Assembly: GCA_024449915.1 (NCBI GenBank)
Contig: JAMZAV010000977.1
Location: forward strand, 143,403-207,402
DNA from: Sweltsa coloradensis
Lineage: Eukaryota > Arthropoda > Insecta > Plecoptera > Chloroperlidae
Direction: 5' to 3'
DNA: 64,000 nucleotides
The stretch's first letter is position 1. Every line of letters starts with the position of its first letter. The translations under genes were made by a program, and so were the position numbers. The notes beneath the pieces were generated by a model. The model did no database searches. It saw nothing but the letters and a program-made list of their open reading frames with translations, and was not told the DNA's origin. Below, piece by piece: positions 56,320-64,000 of the stretch.

Positions 56320-57011
56320 TAGGGCTGTGCAAGCAGGGATTTTTTTTAATCGAACGAGTTTTTGGTCTTTTGCTTGATTTTTGAGCGAGATTCGAGGGAG
56401 CAGACCAAAATTTAATTTACCTCAAATGTTGGTAGGCCTTATACACTTTGGTCACAATGTTAAACACAAAATGTTCAATATGTAATTACGGTGTTGGGCC
56501 GGCCTGCCAATTGATAAAGCATGAAACTAAAATTCTTTTTAATCATATGCTTACTGTTTAGGCTAAGCTAGGCTAGGCCTAGGCCTATTTCTAAATTGCC
56601 TCTACTATTTACAATCGTGTTCTTTCTATTTGACGTTCAAAGAACAATATTATTTTTGGCCCTAGGCGAGGCATGACGCATGACCGCGACATATCGATAT
56701 TAGACCAAAGAAGAGGTTGGCAAGTCTTTATCCGAGTTGTTTGGAGACATGCGCATTGTAAGTGCGCACGGCATCGAAGCAAGAGCATCGAGTGGCCTGC
56801 GCTGTGCAATGCGCATTACCATTACCAGGCAGCTGTTCGCTGTCGGCATGAAGACTGCTGAAGAGCACGTCATAATATGGAATATTACGCCTACCACGAC
56901 TGACTTTTCATACGTTCTTGAGTCATTTTGAGAATCGAAAAAATCACTCGAGCGAGCGAAAATGTTGAGTGCTCAAGCCCGACTCGAAGTTTCGAGTCTC
57001 GCACAGCCCTA
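56320..57011. mobile_element. hAT-type MITE
   Basis: TAGGGCTGTGC and GCACAGCCCTA are exact inverted ends. The flanks CTTAGGAT (56312-56319) and GTTAGGAT (57012-57019) match in 7 of 8 bases, the 8-base target duplication expected for hAT elements. The 692-base element holds several 'tcgag' words and no gene. Confidence 0.8.
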
Positions 57012-57321
57012 GTTAGGATGCATGTAAATTGTAAAATTTTAAAGACAATAATTTACTTTCAATAGGTCTTTAAGTACTTCTAGGTTGTTATTTGGGTTTG
57101 CCCATCCACACAATTTGCTATTTTTATTACGTAGAATAGGCCTAGGCCTATCTAGCCTATATTGTTTGGCCTCTCAATCCTGATATGAGATATAAAAAAA
57201 GGTGACCAATAGTCTCAAAATTAGTGATTGCATAAGCCTATTGGTAGGCAGAATTTTAAAAGTTATTACTCCTAGTAAGCTTAAAAGGTTACTAATAGTA
57301 ATAAGCATAATTCTTTTATAG

Positions 57322-57419
57322 AAATCCCAGAAATGCTCCAAGCGATGAAAGACTTGGTTAGGTCTACTGGGCGAACCAATGGCGAACCATTAGGCCTACT
57401 ACGCCAACCACAACAAAAG
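57322..57419 (+). CDS. BEN-domain protein, exon 4
   Basis: A 98-base exon between acceptor TTCTTTTATAG and donor GTAATT. Two bases complete a Lys codon and 32 codons follow: IPEMLQAMKDLVRSTGRT, then GEPLGLLRQPQQK. Open in the expected frame and leaves in phase 0 to exon 5. A linker ahead of the BEN domain. Confidence 0.75.
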
Positions 57420-57699
57420 GTAATTCTGGTATATCTTTAATGGGTATTCACCTGTTAAACCCTAGTTATGAATTTAGATATTAACAACAAAATTATAGGG
57501 TCCACCATGAGTAGGCCTATGACCCCAAAAAAGATTGACATAGCTCTACCTACTTTTTTTAGCTAGCCCTGCTGAAAAATCTTTTCAATATTGTATTGTA
57601 AGATCTTGCCAAGATTTTGTAAAATTTTGTCAAAATCTTGCAAGAACTTGGCAAGATTGTGGTTTGTCTATTTATGCGGTACTTGATTCAATTTCGATA

Positions 57700-58190
57700 G
57701 GCCTAAATGTTAATAAAGTAGGCCTACTTTTATATTGATATACACACTTAAGTTGCAAACAATAAGCCTTAAAGATCCATTGCGAGACATAAGACCAAAA
57801 TGTAAAAAAGGTGAAATTTAAAACATAGATTTCGGTTCTGGAAATTCCCAACAAACCATATATTTTACGATAAAACCAAATTAATCTGCACATTGATTTA
57901 AACGTTGATATCCAGTATACAAATTTACGTTAGCAATTCTGTACAATTCTGTACATTAATTACCAAAGTTGACCAAAATGGAGTAAAATTACAGTGATTT
58001 CACTGATTTTTAATTCAAAATCAATTAAATTAATTTAGGAATCTGCATACTGGATATCATAGAATAGATTGATTCTTTATTAACGTTTGTGTGAAATTCG
58101 ATGTGTTAAGTACCAGTAATCCAGAAAACACAGAAAGTTAAGCGCCTAAACTCGTCTCCTCGCCAGCCACAGCGACTCTTCTTAAAGCCG
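57700..58190 (+). repeat. Dispersed repeat R, copy
   Basis: 'ttgatatacacacttaagtt', 'aagccttaaagatccattg', 'cgagacataagaccaaaatg', ending 'agttaagcgcctaaactcgt'. It lies in intron 4 of the BEN gene, 2 kb from another copy in the same orientation. Confidence 0.65.
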
Positions 58191-58275
58191 ATAAAAGAAA
58201 TTCTCCAAAATGCCAATTTTTGACAATTTCAGGATCATAAAACTTTTTAAAAATGTGTAAAATCATAGTTACAAG

Positions 58276-58680
58276 TAGGGATGCACACGATAATCAATAA
58301 TGAATATCATTTCGATAATATTAACCGATAACCAAAATTCAATATCGATTATCGAAATATCAAATAATTGGTCAATAGTGGCACGAATAAAATTCTAAAG
58401 ACGGAAATTGTCTCACGTTGTGCCATGCACTGGCTGGGCTGATGTCACACTAGAAATTTATGTTAGGAATGAGGTCAGTCAAAAAAGGAAACCAAACACA
58501 TGACATCGAAGACAGCAAGGCAGGAAACGGAACGCGATTTTATTTTTTTGACTTACACTTGCCACACTTTAGGTTCCACTTATAGGTCAGAACAAGCTTT
58601 GTTGGTGCTATCGATATTATCGATAATGACATTACCATTTTGATAACCGATAATGAAAAAAGTATCGATGTGCATCCCTA
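58276..58680. mobile_element. hAT-type MITE with perfect 8-base target duplication
   Basis: TAGGGATGCACACGATAATC at the left and a mirror ending CGATGTGCATCCCTA at 58680. GTTACAAG flanks both sides exactly (58268-58275 and 58681-58688). The 405-base element contains many 'tatcgataa' words. The perfect duplication suggests a fairly recent insertion. Confidence 0.9.
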
Positions 58681-58944
58681 GTTACAAGGCATGAATTTTT
58701 AAACCGTCGTAATAGATTATGTAGTAAAAAATAATTTTGGGGGTAATAGCCACTTAAAGACTTGCTGTTGGATGTGCTCGGACAAACTCGGGTTTGAATG
58801 CAGAAATGTATTGTAGATCACTTTGAATTTGAAGGAAAGCATAGTTACTTTGATGCAAATAGCATTACTAAGTTATTTAGAATGCTGCTTATTAAAAGTA
58901 GCGACCCAGGCTTTTTTTTTTTGTGTGTGGCTCGTTGGTCTTGT

Positions 58945-59386
58945 TGTGTGGCTCGTTGGTCTTGTGGTTAGCGTATCTGCTTCCAATGCAGAAGGTCCAG
59001 GGTTCGATTCCCGCTCAAGTCAGAAGTTTTTTAACTTCTGATTTGGACTAGAGTCCATCAGTTCTTGTCTTAGGAGTTTGTAAACGGTGACTTTGGAGCC
59101 GTCCTAGCAACGAAGCACATAATAAATTTCAGAGTTGTTCTGAATCGGCCTTGTTGATTCTGGCGTTGATTCGCGGGTGTTCGCACTGTCCATACCACTG
59201 ATTACTATATTTCCTATTTAAAATATCGATCTTTGGTTGGTTATCGCTCACTCGTCGATTGCGTCGGGGCCTGCAGGGTTGGCTTGGTCGCTTTGATTTA
59301 AAGTCCCCCACTGAAAATCAGTTATATAACTGAGTGGGTAGACTCTAAATAAAATTTATTTATTTATTTATTTATTTATTTATTGA
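58945..59386 (+). mobile_element. tRNA-derived SINE with (TTTA)n tail
   Basis: Head: GGCTCGTTGGTCTTGTGGTT (A box), an anticodon-like arm CTGCTTCCAATGCAG and GTCCAGGGTTCGATTCCCGC (B box). The first 20 bases of the head are duplicated in tandem. A non-tRNA body of about 300 bases follows, and the element ends in TTTA units at 59347-59386. Head, body and short-repeat tail in this order define a SINE. The acceptor stem pairs at only five of seven positions, so it is no working tRNA. Confidence 0.7.
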
Positions 59387-59721
59387 CTTCTTATTACCTG
59401 TAGCGTCGCTTTATTTAGATACGTAGCGCATTTAGACATTTATTAGGGCTCACCGCCTGGCAAATATATTGGTTCCCTGGCAATTCCTATCAAAATCTTA
59501 GCAAAGGCAGTGAGCCCAAGGTCTTGGTTGCCATGGCAACCAGAATCGATAAAGAAGTTTCCCCGGTTTAGCGTCGGTAATCAACCCATGGACCAAACAA
59601 AGTTCCATGTTGAATATACAAATTTGCAGATAAGTAAGGTATTATTCGTTGACAATGGATGTTATAATATATATACATTTTTATATATATTTTTTTCTTC
59701 CTATGCCGAAAGCTTGATTTT

Positions 59722-60222
59722 TCAATCATTTTTCTTCCTGGCTCTCCAGTAAATATGTGCTTCCTTCTCTGGCCCGCTCAGGTTATTTGGCAGGGCGTCA
59801 ATGTCAGATTTATGTGCAGCGCAGCTGAAGAGGTGCGCTCTGTCCTGAAAACCCGATGTACATAGTTTGCAAGTTGCTGGTTCCTTTGTGATTTGAAATC
59901 GACTCAGGTGGTGCTGCAGGACGTCATGTCCTGTGGCCAGCCGGAACTGCGCTGTTGCCACCTTTCTTGTCCAGGATTTGTCTGGCCCTTTGAGGACCTC
60001 GTCCCGCCATGGTTTGTGATACATCTTGGCCTCTTGAAGTCTTCCATAGGATGTCTTGAGGCCCTCCTTGGCAAGGTTTTTGGCAGAGTTGTAGGAGATA
60101 CTCGCCGTGTCAGGGGTAGACTTCTTTGAGCCCAACTTGGCTAGCGCGTCGGCCTTCTCGTTGCCCAGGATGTTGCAGTGGCTGGGCACCCATTGAATTT
60201 TAAGCACTTTTCCATGCATCAC
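59722..60222 (-). pseudogene. LINE fragment with RNase H domain
   Basis: A 166-codon frame: IQWVPSHCNILGNEKADALA is the C-terminal part of an RNase H domain (the SH..GNE.AD pattern), followed by PWRDEVLKGPDKSWTRKVAT, RLATGHDVLQHHLSRF and a CKLC-x-H metal pattern, as in ORF2 ends of RNase H-bearing non-LTR retrotransposons. The 5' part, including reverse transcriptase, is missing at 60222, a typical 5' truncation. The frame is open to its stop, so the copy is not very old. Different from the other two LINEs here, which lack RNase H. Confidence 0.85.
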
Positions 60223-60541
60223 ATTTTTTATTAAACTCTTTTTAAGAGACAGAGAGGATTCTTCATTTTATATTAGATATTATATTATCATTATTAGGTG
60301 TAGGCTCATGCCTCAGGAAAACTATAAGAAAATATTAAATTGCTTGGCATGGATTTGACTACATCCAGTTACATACTTTTGGACGGTGAGAACGATAGAT
60401 TTCTAAGGCGGTGAGTCCCAGAAATTTTTAACACGCAAACATCCAAACGCGCTTCTCTAAAACATAGTTTCTAAGATTCAGGTTCTCTAATTACCAGAAG
60501 TTAAATAATGTGCATATCTTAACTCTAAACTTATTTTGCAG

Positions 60542-60770
60542 GTTGAGGTGTTTCCAGGTTCGGGCGTTTTAGTCGACCATCCTCAATTAATGGTGGCACA
60601 AGCCACCGACAGCGTGGGAGTTTTTGTAAACCACCTTCTAGTTAGTTTGTTTGATCTCGAGACGCTAATAAATAGTAACTTTAGGGGAGGTAAAAGCAAA
60701 AATGCCAATGCAGTTGAAGAGGATACCAGACGCCCTGCCCTGGATCCAACCATAGTTGATGCCATTCACA
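60542..60770 (+). CDS. BEN-domain protein, exon 5 (BEN domain)
   Basis: A 229-base exon between acceptor TTATTTTGCAG and donor GTAAGT. The product VEVFPGSGVLVDHPQLMVAQ, then TDSVGVFVNHLLVSLFDLET and RRPALDPTIVDAIH follows the BEN domain: N-terminal strand, helical middle with V-x-x-LL-x-x-LF, and the conserved K/R-x-ALDP-x-x-VDAI turn. BEN domains bind DNA and act in chromatin or as transposon and virus accessory factors. The frame is open and phase 0 to 1 fits both neighbours. Confidence 0.85.
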
Positions 60771-60961
60771 GTAAGTATATGAATGTTCAGTATTCAGTAG
60801 GGCTACTCTAGCCACGCTGTAATTTAAATTTAGACTCGGGCAACTGCCTATTAATGGATTTTTATAGTTTCTTGCATTGCACAATTTTTTTCGACTGCCG
60901 TTACAATTTCTAATTTTGTAGGCCTACCGTTAAACAAAAAAAGAAACAGTTCCCCTTATAT

Positions 60962-61105
60962 TTAGTAGGGTTGCCGTTCGATATGAATTTGCATATTGAT
61001 AATCGTGTATGTGCAATCGATTATCGACCTATTAATATCGATTATTATCGATCTATTAATATCGATTGTAGATCTATTAATATCGATCGATAATCGAATA
61101 AAAAT
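60962..61105. repeat. hAT-MITE-like fragment with ATCGAT repeats
   Basis: TAGGGTTGCCGTTCG is followed by a dense run of 'ctattaatatcgat' units. TAGGGTTGCCG recurs at 62691, but no matching right end was found for either. Probably relatives of the element at 58276-58680. Confidence 0.45.
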
Positions 61106-62275
61106 TAGGCCTATACTTTCTCGCATACCGACGCAGACCGTGGACCTTTTGTAAGTGCATCCTTTTGTTCCTTCTATTTGCTCAAAATGTTTTTTTCCAC
61201 ACTAGCGGCGTCTTTACGAGTGCCCATTGATTCAGGAAGACTGAATCGACTATCTATCGTTTCGGGAAATAATCTATTTGATCGATATATCAATAATTAT
61301 CAAATGATAAAGGAGAATAGAAACAATAGACTAAAAATCACTGCACAAAATTATATTTTGAAGTAGCTGGATTGATTCGGTTAATTTGAATATTGTTGAT
61401 TCTGAGGTAATGTACTGTTAAAAAAATATACAAAAAGTACATATCATGCTCTTTCATTTAGCTCCTATATCATTCTAGGAATAGGCCTACTAACTTTTCA
61501 GACGTCTTGACTGCAATCCTTAGAAACCATAAGTCCAGGGATTCCCCTTAAACTTGCCATTGAATCAAATTTATTAAATCAACAAATTTCTGGGGGCATG
61601 CTACCTGACCCCCTATTTTTGTCACTGAAAATTGTAACATTGAAGAGAAAAATTAGTAATTTATTTTCTCAATCGCTCAAATTTACAGCTCGGAAAAATA
61701 TGATTTTCAATCTGAAAAAGTCAGTGGATTTGGTACCGGTAACCTAAGATACTTGTAGACACCCTGCGAGGGTGGGGGGGCGTAGGGGGGAGTTTCTAAA
61801 TCATAGATATATGAAGTGGCATGATAGCGTACCACTACCTTTTTTAATACAAGTACATCATTGCGTAACAATGTGTGAAGTTATTTCTATTTTTTAATGA
61901 CTAAATACCTAGGCCTACAATAATATTATGATCCTCTGTGTTGTTAGACTGGAACCACTGGATTCAATCAATTGGTCTTCACCTTTATTCCCTTAAAGTA
62001 CGAAGTAAAGCTTAAAATTATGCTGTAAGAATCATTGTTTGAATAACCTAATAAAATAATGTCAATCCTTCAAATCATCACACTAGTTGGGAAGCAGGAC
62101 TGTGCTGATTTTTGTGCAAGTAGCCCATGTCCTTTGGCTTTGTTAAAAAAAACTAAAGCAAACATTGTGTAATTATGATGTTGGCCTGCAAAACAAAGTT
62201 ACAAAATTGAGCTTTTTTAATTTTTATATTCATATTATAATGGTAGGCCTAGGCTTAATTTATACAAATGATATA
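61106..62275. other. No gene seen
   Basis: Intron 5 of the BEN gene. The 62-codon frame at 61178-61366 has no distinguishing features. No RNA gene or element ends recognised. Confidence 0.4.
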
Positions 62276-62284
62276 AAAGTTCCC

Positions 62285-62352
62285 TTCACCGATTGGACTG
62301 GGACCTATTCGTCCGGACAGATGCTCTAGCGGCTAGCCAACTGAGCTATGAC
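62285..62352 (-). repeat. Degenerate tRNA-like module
   Basis: Minus strand: CATAGCTCAGTTGGCTAGCC as A box and AGGTCCCAGTCCAATCGG as a damaged B box. An old tRNA-derived sequence in the last BEN intron. Confidence 0.4.
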
Positions 62353-62505
62353 TATGACGACAACTGATTAAATTTAAATAATTAAATATATAAAATAATA
62401 ATATAGGCCTCCTAAAATAATAAACATATTGTCCACCTGCAAAATTGTACTATACAATTATATGGGCCTATTATATTAATTACGTATTTGTTCTTTGTGT
62501 TTCAG

Positions 62506-62612
62506 AAGCAGCTGTGGCTAAATTTCCTGCTATGAGGAAGGGCCAATTTGGTGCGATTATAAATAACAAATTGTCTTCCTTACGGTATAAGCAGAAGAAG
62601 AGTAAACAATAA
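62506..62612 (+). CDS. BEN-domain protein, last exon
   Basis: Acceptor TTTGTGTTTCAG; two bases complete a Lys codon and the frame ends in TAA at 62610-62612. The product AAVAKFPAMRKGQFGAIINN followed by LSSLRYKQKKSKQ is the C-terminal helix of the BEN domain and a basic tail. Total predicted protein, counting exons 1-6 with both shifts bridged, is roughly 400 residues. Confidence 0.8.
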
Positions 62613-63304
62613 TTTATTGTTTACTGTTTCCTCTGTTTAAGCTTATAGGCTACCGTAATTCCATTCTAAAGTTCATGTAGCGTGAAACTAGGGTTGCCGT
62701 TGCTGTACCAGGATTTTCACCGATAATCGATTTTAAAAAATATCTTATTTTGTATTCCCTATTGTTCCTAAAACAATGTTAAATATTGTTAAACTACTGA
62801 TTTAGCCTACCTATACTATTTGATTGCTAATGTTAATAATTAATTGTTTGGGGGGAGTGTGTTGATGTGTGCATACAAACCAATAATTGACCACTACAAA
62901 GCCTGTATGGTACGAAACGTGCAAGAAGAAACGAACTGAAAGTGAAACACGATGCAGAGTAGCCAATGGTAGTGTAGTCTTCTTGTCTCACTTGCGCGCA
63001 CATGCTTGTGCTAGCTCTCTCTCTTTCTCACCACCCAGTATCGACTCTGTTCCGACAATATGTGGCCTTGAGAAGGCGAAACAACTGGTCTAGATAGTAA
63101 ATTCACGTTAGCCAGCGATCTGTGAAGTCAGGTCAGCCGGCACGCGTCCTCTCAAGATAGCAAGACATTTGTGATAAATGTATCCACAAACAACATTTTC
63201 CAAGACAATAGATTATTAATTACACTACGGTGTTTAAAGTAAAAGACATGCACGGATGGATAATGCAAGCCTATAAATAAAATAAACGCATGAAGGCAAA
63301 GTTT
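62613..63304. other. 3' flank of the BEN gene; no gene seen
   Basis: Holds the fragment TAGGGTTGCCGTTGC near 62691 and a CT-rich tract near 63015-63035. No polyadenylation signal is assigned. Confidence 0.4.
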
Positions 63305-63928
63305 TCACAGAACTCTTAACGTAAATGAAAATAAAAAATTATTCTTAACGACACAACGAAGCAATATTGCTTGAAGTGTGGCTCTCTGTAACTGGACCAT
63401 ATACTTCGAGCGCACGTGACTGCAACTTCCATTCATCATCAATATGGCTTGTAGTTCCCATATAACTTTCCTGGGCGATCGACGTCCAAAAGTCCATAGA
63501 AAATAAATTAGAAATACTACTTTGGAGGCTTTCCCTAACTCCTCATTCAATAAACCTCGTTTTTCTTCGGCACTCTCTTCGATTAATTGTGTCACTTTGG
63601 TGCGTTGAAGAACCGCATAGTTCGGAACGGACACCCCTAACACTTCCGTTATCACACCAGTTTTAATCGGCACCATGTGTTTAGCGATTGACTTCACTAG
63701 TTGATTAGTTATAATTATAATCGTAGCTCTAGGGTCGGTTGCCGACATTTTTTCTTTTGCAGGAAGGAAATCTCCGATTTTTGGCTGGGCTGCGATAAAC
63801 GCTGTACATTTTCTTAAATGGGTGGTAAGGTTTGTGGTGTTGCCACTGTATGCAACTTTTACCTTACACTTTCTACAAACTACACTTTTATGGTCAAATC
63901 TTAAAATAAATCCAAAACTCTTCCACAC
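63305..63928 (-). pseudogene. hAT (ZBED-type) transposase, N-terminal part, frameshifted
   Basis: Starts WKSFGFILRFDHKSVVCRKC, then YSGNTTNLTTHLRKC: a BED zinc finger (C-x2-C with a following H-x-x-x-C/H) as in hAT transposases of the ZBED group. Then IGDFLPAKEKM and a helical stretch. After a shift near 63500 another frame carries MDFWTSIAQESYMGTTSHID, EWKLQSRALEVYGPVTES and HTSSNIASLCR to a stop near 63340, which are the core hAT blocks up to the H-T-x-x-N-I motif. The rest of the catalytic domain is missing. Whether the element's end lies just beyond 63930 cannot be seen. Confidence 0.8.
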
Positions 63929-64000
63929 TTTACTTCAAAGATGAGGTGGAGAGAATAGTTTATTAGGACTACCGCCGCCGGTTAAAAACAATCGCCGAAC

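Noticed and set aside
59893..60129. Plus-strand 78-codon frame
   Set aside because: Shadow of the RNase H LINE fragment on the opposite strand.

Overview
This looks like nuclear DNA of an insect. The best evidence is a multi-exon gene of the insect-only 7tm_6 odorant receptor family on the minus strand. Spliceosomal introns, several non-LTR retrotransposons, hAT, CACTA and TA-flanked elements, and tRNA-derived repeats all fit. Large introns packed with transposons and an AT-rich background with a very frequent palindromic AGGCCTA word suggest a large, repeat-rich, perhaps hemimetabolous genome; that last step is inference.

Host genes. (1) A CASD1-like sialate O-acetyltransferase on the minus strand: first coding exon at 19760-19946 and the SGNH exon at 6359-6705. 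The intron of about 13 kb holds most of a LINE, a GC-rich foldback element and several MITEs. The gene continues off the left edge. (2) An odorant receptor on the minus strand, exons at 38451-37709, 37512-37413, 33980-33876 and 26923-26768, with matching splice phases. Its intracellular loop 2 carries an acidic insert of about 100 residues. One exon lies between two arms of a 1.5-1.7 kb inverted repeat. The acceptor and start of its last recognised exon are amplified about eleven-fold in tandem just upstream.

Transposon-derived gene pair. From 42.4 to 62.6 kb there are two divergent spliced genes: a tnp2-type (CACTA/EnSpm) transposase leftward (three exons, 47362-42372) and a BEN-domain protein rightward (six exons, 47949-62612). 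Less than 600 bases separate them. The pair may be one large mobile unit or a domesticated remnant; I found no outer termini. The BEN gene has two apparent frameshifts in A-runs.

Regions. 1-2.65 kb: nested copies of one repeat family. 2.65-6.2 kb: MITEs and a nested composite. 7.4-10.7 kb: foldback elements. 12.7-15.07 kb: GC-rich foldback element. 15.1-19.25 kb: degenerate minus-strand LINE with ORF1 and ORF2. 20-26.2 kb: MITEs, tRNA-like modules and one unknown broken ORF. 26.7-38.5 kb: the receptor gene with its repeats. 38.7-42.25 kb: a dispersed repeat, a CACTA-ended MITE and a THAP-bearing TA-flanked element. 48.2-53.4 kb: a purine-biased, indel-riddled LINE inside the BEN gene. 53.6-60.2 kb: MITEs, SINE and an RNase H LINE fragment. 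63.3-63.9 kb: a decayed hAT (ZBED-like) transposase.

All exon junctions were inferred by eye from GT/AG signals and reading phase. No alignment or database search was run.
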